Source: Candidatus Zipacnadia bacterium (lineage in GTDB: Bacteria > Armatimonadota > UBA5377 > JALGUK01). Taken from it: a stretch of DNA of 8,332 nt. Where the stretch lies: contig JALGUK010000371.1 in NCBI GenBank assembly GCA_029820875.1, positions 1-8,332 on the forward strand, in the 5' to 3' direction. The notes below the pieces were generated by a model that saw only the letters and a list, made by a program, of their open reading frames with translations, did not search any database and was not told the DNA's origin. Numbering within the stretch: the stretch's first letter is position 1; each line of letters opens with the position of its first letter. This document shows, in pieces, positions 1 to 7,145 of this stretch. The translations under genes and the position numbers were made by a program.

Positions 1-300
1 ATCAATCATTGGCTTTTATACAGCCCCTACAGCGTGATTGGTCTGCATTTCAAGGCGTATGTTTATGAGAAGATGGGCAATCTCCGGGGGGCACTTGCTG
101 CATGGGAGGTTTGCTCAGCTCACAATGCACTCGACAGCCTCGCCAAACGCCGAGCCGTTGAGCTTCGCGAGAAGCTGGGGCTGGAGGCGCCATACGACTG
201 GCGCAAGCGGCTCAGGCGTGCGGATGAAGCACGCGATCAGCGGCTCTTGCGCGATGCGAAGCGCCGTGATTTGACACCCGATGAGAAGAGACCGTGGTGA
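1..300 (+). CDS. C-terminal part of a TPR-like helical-repeat protein (5' end outside window)
   Basis: The frame is open from base 1 and ends at TGA 298-300, so this is the last 99 codons of a longer gene. A GTG at 34 could serve as a start, but open coding sequence continues upstream of it with no Shine-Dalgarno site in view, so I treat the gene as cut by the window edge. The segment around FKAYVYEKMGNLRGALAAW has the spacing of a tetratricopeptide repeat (paired helices with small residues at the packing positions). It is followed by a strongly charged Arg/Lys/Glu/Asp-rich helical tail ending in DEKRPW. TPR repeats usually mediate protein-protein contacts, but nothing visible gives the partner. 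The gene converges on the MFS gene, and the hairpin just downstream probably ends both transcripts. Coding status is fairly sure; the TPR label is tentative. Confidence 0.65.
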   Translation: MNHWLLYSPYSVIGLHFKAYVYEKMGNLRGALAAWEVCSAHNALDSLAKRRAVELREKLGLEAPYDWRKRLRRADEARDQRLLRDAKRRDLTPDEKRPW

Positions 301-335
301 GGCGGCCGACTACACGCCTGCCACTACCCGCTAAA

Positions 336-361
336 GGCAGCCCGTCGCAAGACGGGCTGCC
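336..361. terminator. Bidirectional intrinsic terminator between convergent genes
   Basis: A perfect 11-bp stem (GGCAGCCCGTC / GACGGGCTGCC) closes a four-base loop, GCAA on the plus strand. It lies 35 bases after the stop of the plus-strand TPR-like gene and 22 bases after the stop of the minus-strand MFS gene. The flanking T-runs are short on both sides: CCATTT after the plus-strand stem and TTTA after the minus-strand stem. The stem is strong but the U-tract is poor, so efficiency is uncertain. Position and stability make a shared terminator the best reading. Confidence 0.75.
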
Positions 362-383
362 CCATTTCCCCTGGTCAGGCCCG

Positions 384-1517
384 CTAAAGTCGTATCAGCA
401 TAGAGGCTGACACGAGCATCAACAAGCCCCCGACGGCAAACGGCGCCCCGAGATGCAGTGGATAAAGCCACGCTGCAATCAGGGGCCCAAAAACTCCTCC
501 AAGAGCACCGACTGCCAGGCACATGCTTGCATCGGAGCCCCGGCGCTCTTCCCGAGCGTACTTCTGGATATAAACCTGCTGCACCGGCACCCACAGCCCC
601 GCGCCAATCAGATCGTGGGTAAGCCATATCAGCGTTGCGGGCCAGAAGCTCGGAATCAGCCCGCCGGCGATGAGCGCAAGGCCCTCGTAGCTTAGAAAGC
701 CGATGTAAACCGCCTTGTGATGGCCGCGGATGACCCACCCTGCCAGTACCAGCGGCACGGCGATAGTGACGCGGTGCACTGTCAGGATTGACGCGACCGA
801 CAGCTCCGACACACCGAATCGCTCCCTGAAGAAAAGCGGCATCACAAAACAGTGGCTGCACGCCAGCCCTACACTGAAGACGAAGGCCGACAAGGCGAGA
901 AGTTTCAGCTTTGATGGCATGTCCGACCACATGTGCAGACCAATGCGGCACTGCTCCTGCGGGCTTGGCGTGAAGCCCCTCTCGCGGAAAAGCAGTGAAA
1001 ACCCCAGAAGCGCAATCGTCAGGATAGCCCCGCCGATGGCCAGTACACCGCCATAACCCGCTGCAGCGATAAGCGCGCCTGCAAACAGCGTGCCGGCGCC
1101 CTGGAAGAAGTATTCCATCCCCCGTGTCTTGCCTATCGAATCCAGGAAACGGCCTCGATCCTCCTCAAACAGAAGCACGGGGTGGATGGTCTCACGGGCG
1201 AAAACTGCCATCTCGCGGAGGCTTTTGAGCAGAATAAGGGGCATCAGTCGAGCGGCCAGCGGAGTCAGGAAATGGGCGATTGCGCACAATCCGATGGATA
1301 ACGAGTACATAATCTTGCGTCCGACGCGGTCAGAGAGGTGCCCGGCATAGATGCGCACGAAGAACATCGCCGCCGCGGAGATGGAAAAAATCAGTCCCAT
1401 CCCGAACGAGGTGATGCCATGTTGCTTGAGGTAGAAGGGGAGGACGAACTGGTAAACCCCGAAGGCCATGCCGAAAAGGATTGATGTCCCGAGCACGACC
1501 TTGACGTTCCTGGTCAC
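384..1517 (-). CDS. Major facilitator superfamily (MFS) transporter
   Basis: A 377-residue, very hydrophobic protein with a run of predicted membrane helices over its whole length, matching the usual 12-helix MFS fold at the short end of the size range. The cytoplasmic loop after the second helix carries the MFS signature motif A, GHLSDRVGRK at residues 59-68, which fixes the superfamily and shows the first half is intact. A central hydrophilic loop near residues 178-205 separates the two six-helix halves. MFS proteins move small solutes by uniport, symport or antiport; the substrate cannot be read from the sequence. The start is GTG at 1517, with GGAGAG six bases upstream. The gene lies 87 bases downstream of the Nudix gene on the same strand, and no convincing promoter was found in the gap, so it is probably the last gene of a purA-Nudix-MFS transcript. 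Export of a drug or metabolite is a guess. Confidence 0.9.
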   Translation of the reverse strand: MTRNVKVVLGTSILFGMAFGVYQFVLPFYLKQHGITSFGMGLIFSISAAAMFFVRIYAGHLSDRVGRKIMYSLSIGLCAIAHFLTPLAARLMPLILLKSLREMAVFARETIHPVLLFEEDRGRFLDSIGKTRGMEYFFQGAGTLFAGALIAAAGYGGVLAIGGAILTIALLGFSLLFRERGFTPSPQEQCRIGLHMWSDMPSKLKLLALSAFVFSVGLACSHCFVMPLFFRERFGVSELSVASILTVHRVTIAVPLVLAGWVIRGHHKAVYIGFLSYEGLALIAGGLIPSFWPATLIWLTHDLIGAGLWVPVQQVYIQKYAREERRGSDASMCLAVGALGGVFGPLIAAWLYPLHLGAPFAVGGLLMLVSASMLIRL

Positions 1518-1604
1518 CGGAAGCTCTCCGACGGCTGATATGCTGTTGGACGTCCGCCACGCGGCGCATCGAGACGGGCTACAGCATTGTGCCGGAGGCG
1601 TCTG

Positions 1605-1979
1605 TCAATGCCTGTAGCGGCCTCCGAGCACGTCAAGGGCCATACGCACGATGTTGCGCTCAGTGTCGAAAGTCAGCATGTGCAGCGCCGCCTCCGATGG
1701 CGTAAAGCCGACGGCATCCAGTCCCTTCTCCCGATGCACTCGCCCCGCGACAGGACCGCCGAGGAGCTTTTCCACATCCGCCTGGATACCTGTTTCCTCA
1801 TGTACCTCCCTCACCGCTGCCTCTTCCGGGGTCTCCCCCGGCTCCAGTTTACCCTTCGGCAGGCGCCACTCGGCCGGGTTCTGTCGGTGGATAATAAGAA
1901 CTTCGAGCCCGCTTGCGCCGCTGCGCCACACGACGCCCCCAGCCGATCTTAACTCGACATCCGAGCTTGACGAGTCCAA
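1605..1979 (-). CDS. Nudix hydrolase, short form with probable internal deletion
   Basis: A 124-residue protein carrying a complete Nudix box at residues 43-65: G43, E49, then REVHEETGI (57-65). This gives the metal-binding REUxEExGU core that hydrolyses nucleoside diphosphates linked to another moiety. The N-terminal strand (SAGGVVWR) and the WRLPKGKLEPGE approach to the box resemble the diadenosine-polyphosphate / MutT-like branch. After the box, the C-terminal helix (EAALHMLTFDTERNIVRMAL) is recognisable. However, the roughly 20-25 residues that usually form the core strands between them appear to be missing after residue 82, and the protein is shorter than the usual 130-150 residues. The start is TTG at 1979, chosen because GGAGG lies 7 bases upstream and the nearby ATG at 1993 is out of frame. 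It sits 55 bases after purA, so co-transcription is likely. The fold family is sure; activity is doubtful. Confidence 0.88.
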   Translation of the reverse strand: MDSSSSDVELRSAGGVVWRSGASGLEVLIIHRQNPAEWRLPKGKLEPGETPEEAAVREVHEETGIQADVEKLLGGPVAGRVHREKGLDAVGFTPSEAALHMLTFDTERNIVRMALDVLGGRYRH

Positions 1980-2034
1980 TCAGCCGCCTCCATAGCGACT
2001 CGTGGTGGAGAGTCATGAACCCGAACATGCCATA

Positions 2035-3407
<1,373 letters not shown>

Positions 3408-3421
<14 letters not shown>

Positions 3422-3557
3422 CTGAAGTCAGGTTACCGGTTGTGTCCTCTGGGTATTATAAGAACGCCGGAGAGCTGTGTCAAGAGCCGCTGAGTGTATC
3501 ACGGCACAGCACTCTCGTCAACGGCAGTTTCAGTGCGGACGGTGGGGGCTCAAGCGG
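3408..3557. repeat. 12-bp inverted repeat flanking the purA promoter
   Basis: CCGCTTGAGCCC at 3408-3419 is repeated as its exact reverse complement, GGGCTCAAGCGG, at 3546-3557. The two arms are 126 bases apart, with the purA promoter between them. The left arm is also part of the leader hairpin. A 12-bp exact match at this distance is unlikely by chance, but no function is shown. It could be a pair of protein-binding sites or the residue of a mobile element end. Confidence 0.45.
3455..3483 (-). promoter_or_regulatory. Perfect-consensus sigma70-type promoter for purA
   Basis: On the minus strand, TTGACA (3483-3478) is followed by a spacer of exactly 17 bases and TATAAT (3460-3455), matching the housekeeping consensus at all twelve positions. 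The expected transcript start is near 3448, giving a leader of about 106 bases before the purA ATG at 3342. No other comparable promoter was seen upstream of the Nudix or MFS genes, so this probably drives the whole cluster. Confidence 0.85.
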
Positions 3558-3630
3558 TTAGATGCCATCAAAAACGACCATCAAGGCATAGTGGGGCCTG
3601 GGCAAAAGAACGGGGCAGAAAGGGGAACCC

Positions 3631-4209
3631 TTAGTCGGGAGGAGGTTCCTTCTCCAGATCAACCAAGGCCATCAGAAGCCTCGTGAAGATAGAAAGGTTT
3701 ACGTGGAGCCTGACCTTTTCAATCCCTTGCACTCGAAGCGTATCCAAAAGATATTGGTTCTTGAGAGTACTAAAGGCCCGCTCAACGCTGGTTCGTTTGT
3801 CATAGAGCTTCCTGAACTTCCGTGACCTTCGCGGAATTAGCGTGTGCTTGCGTGGGTCATCCTTCCAATTCAGGTACATCATCTTCCCTTGCGGCCCGCA
3901 ACAAGCATCAAATCCAATGAACTCTCGGTGCTTTCCACATCGAACGGGACAGAACCACTTGGTCCGCTTGCGTTTGTAGTCTGAGCCTTTCCACTTCCAG
4001 GTCCCTTCTTGGTACACCGGGCATCCGTGCTTGTCGAGGACCGCGGTTTCATCCTGGGTAAGGTTCCTCAAGGGAATAATAGGATGGCAGTTGTGCTCCC
4101 CTTTGAGAAACAGATGAACCTTCTCCGCGTCGTAGGCCTTGTCGGCGATAAAATACTCCGGAGAAAACCAATCGTGGACCTTTTTAGCTTTGCCGAAAAC
4201 GTCTGGCAC
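3631..4209 (-). pseudogene. C-terminal remnant of a DDE transposase (IS4/IS5-like superfamily)
   Basis: The 192 residues match the second half of a DDE_Tnp_1-type transposase. FIADKAYDAE (about 20-29) is the block holding the second catalytic Asp. A Cys-containing insert follows (CPVRCG, then CC). YDKRTSVERAFSTLK (about 144-158) is the classic Y-x2-R-x3-E block with the catalytic Glu. The C-terminal LRVQGIEKVRLHVNLSIF helix is typical. The N-terminal DNA-binding part and the first catalytic Asp are absent: upstream in frame there is a stop about 60 bases beyond, and the neighbouring gene's end is reached. The frame nominally opens at GTG 4209 without a clear Shine-Dalgarno site. It is therefore a truncated, almost certainly inactive remnant of an insertion sequence. 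No confident terminal inverted repeats or target duplication were found. Its base composition looks less GC-rich than purA by eye, consistent with transfer. Confidence 0.85.
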
Positions 4210-4231
4210 TTGGGCACACTCGGCAACACAG

Positions 4232-4255
4232 GAAAGCCGCTCCCTAGCGGCTCTC
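4232..4255 (-). terminator. Hairpin after the TPR/coiled-coil membrane protein gene
   Basis: On the minus strand GAGAGCCGCT and AGCGGCTTTC form a 10-bp stem with one G-U pair around an AGGG loop, about 30 bases after the stop codon at 4287. The T-run is only three bases and lies inside the stem, so termination may be weak. It also marks the approximate left limit of the transposase remnant. Confidence 0.45.
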
Positions 4256-4286
4256 CTACATTGCTAAGTTTGGTGTCCTGCATTGC

Positions 4287-4955
4287 CTACCAATGGAGCC
4301 GTTCAAGCGTTTTGCCGACCTGCTCAGGTTTAACGTATCCCCACTCGAATACCAATGCCTCCCGGTCCTTTATGTGCCAGCTACCATCGGGGGACTCCAG
4401 TATCACGCTTCGTCGCCTGTCCCCCGTCCACGGATCAGTATAGTGACCTATATCCACGACCTTACCCACGTATCTACCCGAGCGGCTATAAATCTGGACA
4501 CCAGTATAAATGTTGCCTGCTGCCGGCTTCAATCCTGGGTGTGCACTTGATGCTGCCAATCTCGCTGCAATTTCTGCACTGACCCGTTTCTGCTCCTCTT
4601 CTCGTCGTGCTGCCTCCTCTGCTGCTTGTTGAGCGGCCCGTACTATGGCGATTTGAGCATTCCATTTTGCCTGTATTCTATAGCAGCCGTCCAATGCTGC
4701 CCTATTATGAGGGTCGAGTGCCATAGCGCTCCTATACTCCGCATATGCCTGATGCAGCAGTCCACGACTTTCGTATTGCTGCGCGATCTCGATGTTCGCC
4801 TTCACCTGTGCTTGCTTGTCGGTATACTCCATAACATACAGGCCAACCGGAACACAGGCAAGCAGGACTGCCACACAGATAGCAATGCCGATCCACGTCC
4901 GGATCGCCGCTCTTCTTGTTTCCTTTTCCTGATAACTATGAGCGTGGCCACTCAT
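4287..4955 (-). CDS. Membrane-anchored TPR/coiled-coil protein with small beta-rich C-terminal domain
   Basis: I do not recognise a named family for this 222-residue protein. A short charged N-terminus is followed by one membrane helix at residues 21-42 (WIGIAICVAVLLACVPVGLY). Residues about 50-90 form a TPR-like unit (IAQQYESRGLLHQAYAEYR ... ALDPHN), and about 97-134 an Ala/Glu/Arg-rich coiled coil. A linker leads to a compact domain at 148-222. Its opening, GVQIYSRSGRYVGKVVDIG, resembles a PRC-barrel-like strand pattern, with conserved-looking Trp and charged residues (DPWTGDRRR, SWHIKD). Positive residues before the helix suggest the C-terminal part faces the periplasm or outside. The start is ATG 4955, with GGGAGGGGG just upstream. 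A strong promoter lies about 250 bases upstream, leaving a long leader. It is next to an IS remnant. A scaffolding role is only a guess. Confidence 0.75.
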   Translation of the reverse strand: MSGHAHSYQEKETRRAAIRTWIGIAICVAVLLACVPVGLYVMEYTDKQAQVKANIEIAQQYESRGLLHQAYAEYRSAMALDPHNRAALDGCYRIQAKWNAQIAIVRAAQQAAEEAARREEEQKRVSAEIAARLAASSAHPGLKPAAGNIYTGVQIYSRSGRYVGKVVDIGHYTDPWTGDRRRSVILESPDGSWHIKDREALVFEWGYVKPEQVGKTLERLHW

Positions 4956-5014
4956 ACTGTCCCCCTCCCAGCATGGCCTCGATATGCTGCCAGACGAGAC
5001 TGTTGTGAAAGTTA

Positions 5015-5032
5015 CCTCTCCTCAAGGAGAGG
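5015..5032. repeat. Hairpin in the long leader
   Basis: CCTCTCC and GGAGAGG pair perfectly over seven bases around a four-base loop (TTGA as read on the minus-strand transcript). It lies about 60 bases before the ATG of the TPR/coiled-coil gene. There is no T-run, so it is not a terminator. It may be part of a larger leader RNA structure. Confidence 0.5.
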
Positions 5033-5204
5033 GTGCGTCGCAGGTTTGAGCTCAACCCGTTTACAGCGCGTGGGCGACTTGCGCCTATTCAGTTGTCTGT
5101 GGTCTGCACTGCTATCCCGTCCGTTCTGACGCCCGGTGATGGGGCAAACTGTGCTTCCTTTCTTTAAGGAGGCAGCCCCCCGGGGCAAGTTGATTGCTTT
5201 CCTT

Positions 5205-5233
5205 ATTATTCTACTCGCCCCAGAGTTTGTCAA
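5205..5233 (-). promoter_or_regulatory. Strong sigma70-type promoter for the TPR/coiled-coil gene
   Basis: On the minus strand TTGACA (5233-5228), a 17-base spacer and AATAAT (5210-5205) match the consensus at 11 of 12 positions. The predicted transcript start is near 5198, about 243 bases before the ATG at 4955, with no gene in between. The distance implies either a long regulatory leader or a small RNA made from the same promoter. Confidence 0.75.
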
Positions 5234-5318
5234 GGGGTTTTGCAACAGTCTCATTCGACTCGGATACCCACGTTCCCCCCATAGAGGAGTTTAGGCTTCT
5301 ATTGCTTTTCAATTTCCT

Positions 5319-5336
5319 CAAAGCGTGAACGCTTTG
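5319..5336. promoter_or_regulatory. 18-base palindrome, candidate operator
   Basis: CAAAGCGT GA ACGCTTTG has perfect 8-base arms around a 2-base centre. The centre is too tight for a good RNA hairpin but ideal for a dimeric repressor. It lies about 85 bases upstream of the minus-strand promoter's -35 box and about 300 bases before the plus-strand gene, between two divergent genes. The arm sequence and length recall LacI/PurR-type operators in general form only. No regulator gene is in view. Confidence 0.4.
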
Positions 5337-5553
5337 CGCGCGAACTTGGGGGCAAATGCGCCGAAAATGCGGGTAAACAACTTTTTCTATCTTTTTCGGG
5401 CCACAATAACCCATCCGTACACGCTGTTAGGCATATTCGCGCCTTTCGCGGATGGCTCAGTACATGTGGTGGGTATCACCTTGGGCCGGACTCGATAAAT
5501 AAGGTCGCAATATATCTCACTCCTTAGATTTGGGCAAAGACTGCGTCAACTAC

Positions 5554-5582
5554 TTCACCGGAGCTTTTACGGTACCTATGCT
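5554..5582 (+). promoter_or_regulatory. Weak promoter candidate for the 454-residue exported protein
   Basis: TTCACC (5554-5559), a 17-base spacer and TATGCT (5577-5582) match the sigma70 consensus at four of six positions in each box. The predicted start would be about 50 bases before the TTG start at 5640. A perfect TTGACA at 5593 has no acceptable -10 box at 15-19 bases, so this is the better candidate, though weak. Confidence 0.3.
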
Positions 5583-5639
5583 GCAAAAAGCCTTGACACT
5601 CGTCGGCTGGTCTGCTGAGTCGGTCCCGGGAGGGTTGTT

Positions 5640-7004
5640 TTGTGCCTAAAGCCGGTCACCGAGGTGATTCCTTTGGCGAATCGGACTCGCGTGGCGTTGG
5701 GGTTTGTAGCTGCACTTCTACTAGTATTTCTATGTTTGGGACCAATCCCCTCAGTTGCCGGACCCGGCCCGATGCCGGGCGGTGCCCCTCCAGGCTCTGA
5801 GGTGCCTGGAATTGAGCCGGGGATGGGGATGCCCGTCGGTGCTCCTGCAGGTGGACCGCCTATGCCACCTATGCCGCCTGGCGGCGCTCCTCCAGCCATG
5901 CCTCCAGGGGCTGAGGTGCCTGGAGTGGGGCCAGGGATGGGAATGCCAGGCGCAATGCCGGGAATGGGGGGCGCGATGCCCGGCGCAGGTGTCGCTGCTG
6001 CCGCACCGGCCGGTCCTCCCGAGAAAACGATTACATATCAGCAGTATCTGGATGAATCAGGCTCCCCGCCGAACCCTGTCCTGCCCGAATACTACAAGAA
6101 ACAGAAGCGGACCTCGGCGGAGTGGCACCAGCTTTTCCGCATTTATCCCGCAAGGGCGGCCCTGGCGGTGGGGAGGCGCGTCCAGCCGGGTGCGTCCTTG
6201 TATCAGAGTGCCTCAGCAAAGGTGGACCGGGAGCGCAAGGAGCTGGAAGCGGTCCAGCGGGCATATGAGGTGGTCGCCAAGAACGCCTTTTCATTCGAGT
6301 ACACCTACCCTTCGGCCACTGCCAGCGTTTCGTCGCCGGATACCGCCTCGGTCCAAGTGTCCGTTATCTGCCGCGCGAATCCCAAGTGGGCGAATCGAGC
6401 GGTGGAAATTCTCAAAAAGTACTCTGCCCCCGGCCAGGGCCGCCAGCCGCTGAATCTGGCGACCTACCGGAACGGCTATATGAAACCTGTCACCGTTTTC
6501 CTGTGCCCTGAGGCCGTCAGTCGCTGGCAGTCGCTGTGGAATCAGGACCGGATTGAAGTAAAGATACTGGATGCCGCCGGCAACACTATTCAGAAGTTGA
6601 CCACCAGCGCCGGACATGGGCCGGACTTCATCTGCCAGCTCGCTGTCCAGCCCGAGATTGTTCGGCCTGACGTGATGCAGATGCGCAAGCACCCGGACCG
6701 CAGGTGGAACGGCGGCAACAAGAAGGTTGACTATACCAGAGGGTGGCTGTACCAGTTCAATTTCTCGCTCCCGATGGGTCGGCTGGCTGACCTCGACAAG
6801 ATTGAGGCCAAGATGGCGACCGGCACAGCCGCTCCAGGCGTTGCAGCCGTCGGCGGGCCGATGGGCGGATTGCCTGGGGCCGGGCCGCCGATGCCGGGCG
6901 GGGGTGGTCCACCTGGGGCTATGCCTCCGGGAGATATGATGGGGATACCAGGTGCTGCTCCACCTGGGGCTATGCCTCCGGGGGCCGGGCCGCCGGGCAT
7001 GTAA
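5640..7004 (+). CDS. Exported protein with folded core between Pro/Gly/Met-rich arms, unknown function
   Basis: I recognise no family for this 454-residue protein. It starts at TTG 5640, with GGGAGGG about five bases upstream. Residues 14-40 form a classic signal peptide: Arg residues, a hydrophobic core FVAALLLVFLCLG, then SVA before Gly41, a plausible signal peptidase I site. A Cys at 32 lacks a proper lipobox. Residues 41-126 are low-complexity Pro/Gly/Ala/Met sequence with about 11 Met and a duplicated unit ending in EPGMGMP/GPGMGMP. Residues about 129-395 look like a folded domain: helices near 150-215 (YYKKQKRTSAEWHQLF, ERKELEAVQRAYEVV), then strands, with three Cys at 244, 289 and 332. 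Residues 396-454 return to Pro/Gly/Met repeats, including two copies of PPGAMPPG. A rho-independent terminator follows. Surface, matrix or metal-binding roles are possible but unproven. Coding status is sure from the coherent domain layout and signal peptide. Confidence 0.85.
   Translation: MCLKPVTEVIPLANRTRVALGFVAALLLVFLCLGPIPSVAGPGPMPGGAPPGSEVPGIEPGMGMPVGAPAGGPPMPPMPPGGAPPAMPPGAEVPGVGPGMGMPGAMPGMGGAMPGAGVAAAAPAGPPEKTITYQQYLDESGSPPNPVLPEYYKKQKRTSAEWHQLFRIYPARAALAVGRRVQPGASLYQSASAKVDRERKELEAVQRAYEVVAKNAFSFEYTYPSATASVSSPDTASVQVSVICRANPKWANRAVEILKKYSAPGQGRQPLNLATYRNGYMKPVTVFLCPEAVSRWQSLWNQDRIEVKILDAAGNTIQKLTTSAGHGPDFICQLAVQPEIVRPDVMQMRKHPDRRWNGGNKKVDYTRGWLYQFNFSLPMGRLADLDKIEAKMATGTAAPGVAAVGGPMGGLPGAGPPMPGGGGPPGAMPPGDMMGIPGAAPPGAMPPGAGPPGM
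5781..5948 (+). repeat. Duplicated Pro/Gly/Met-rich coding unit (N-terminal arm)
   Basis: Codons for residues 48-65 and 82-103 of the exported protein encode related units. Both contain GAPP, then (S/A)EVPG, then a GMGMP end; the second has a PPAMPPG insertion. The DNA retains the shared string GCTGAGGTGCCTGGA with few changes, so this is a diverged internal duplication. Confidence 0.65.
6908..6982 (+). repeat. Exact 24-bp direct repeat, period 51 (C-terminal arm)
   Basis: Bases 6908-6931 are identical to 6959-6982 and begin TCCACCTGGGG. Each copy encodes PPGAMPPG in the same frame of the exported protein. Identity at the DNA level, including wobble bases, suggests a recent slippage or recombination duplication, and copy number may vary between strains. 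Confidence 0.8.
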
Positions 7005-7027
7005 CCCTACGTTAGGGAAGCCAATTC

Positions 7028-7066
7028 GAGGGGACCAGCAGGAAGTTATGCGTGGTCCCCTCTTTT
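7028..7066 (+). terminator. Intrinsic terminator of the exported-protein gene
   Basis: A perfect 10-bp stem (GAGGGGACCA / TGGTCCCCTC) with a 15-base loop is followed directly by TTTTCG, starting 24 bases after the stop codon at 7004. This is a textbook rho-independent terminator. Confidence 0.85.
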
Positions 7067-7119
7067 CGTTCTATGCATTCGGTTGCGCTTATTTTTGTCA
7101 GAGGCATCTGCCGATGAGA

Positions 7120-7145
7120 AAAGGCCGAAACTGCTAACGGCCTTT
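7120..7145. terminator. Intrinsic terminator overlapping the stop of the Pro/Gln-rich gene
   Basis: AAAGGCCG and CGGCCTTT form an 8-bp stem around a 10-base loop. On the minus strand the loop contains the TAG stop codon (7136-7134) of the 223-residue protein, and the stem's 5' arm encodes its last residues (KKGR). The minus-strand transcript ends in CCTTTTCTC and the plus-strand one in CCTTTCTTAG, so it could stop transcription both ways. Confidence 0.65.

Larger units (their letters stand above)
4956..5639. other. 684-base stretch without a convincing gene: leader, promoters, palindrome
   Basis: I see no reading frame here with both a ribosome site and recognisable protein. The left third (4956 to about 5198) is the untranslated leader of the minus-strand TPR/coiled-coil gene, with local hairpins such as CCTCTCC/GGAGAGG at 5015-5032. 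A strong minus-strand promoter sits at 5205-5233. The middle holds an 18-base palindrome (5319-5336). The right third is the upstream region of the plus-strand 454-residue protein, with a weak promoter candidate. It contains no tRNA and nothing I recognise as a known riboswitch, 6S RNA, RNase P RNA or tmRNA. Confidence 0.6.

Noticed and set aside
331..951. 206-codon minus-strand frame overlapping the MFS gene
   Set aside because: Arg/Cys/Gly-rich with no membrane pattern or family motif; the overlapping MFS frame explains the region.
1580..1608. TTGACA on the minus strand at the Nudix stop codon as a promoter for the MFS gene
   Set aside because: No acceptable -10 box lies 15-19 bases downstream; the match is probably fortuitous (CAT-TGA-CAG).
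4626..5129. 167-codon plus-strand frame opposite the TPR/coiled-coil gene and its leader
   Set aside because: Low-quality composition, no ribosome site, antisense to a gene with coherent domains and a good Shine-Dalgarno site.
5166..5172. Perfect plus-strand AAGGAGG suggesting a small gene
   Set aside because: No ATG, GTG or TTG follows at 5-12 bases; the nearest TTG is about 17 bases away.
5211..5414. 67-codon minus-strand frame in the intergenic region
   Set aside because: No Shine-Dalgarno site before its ATG, no family resemblance, and its 3' part holds the -35 box of the downstream promoter.
5593..5598. Plus-strand TTGACA before the exported-protein gene
   Set aside because: No -10 box at a suitable distance; the region at 17 bases reads TGAGTC.
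4956..5639. Possible known structured RNA (tRNA, 6S RNA, RNase P RNA, tmRNA, cyclic-di-GMP or cobalamin riboswitch)
   Set aside because: None of the conserved core strings of these classes is present by eye; a covariance-model scan would settle it.
5755..6453. 232-codon plus-strand frame inside the exported-protein gene
   Set aside because: Shadow of the repeat-rich gene in another frame; no signal peptide and erratic composition.
5781..6982. CRISPR-like repeats
   Set aside because: The repeats are in-frame codon repeats of a Pro/Gly/Met-rich protein with irregular spacing, not a CRISPR array.
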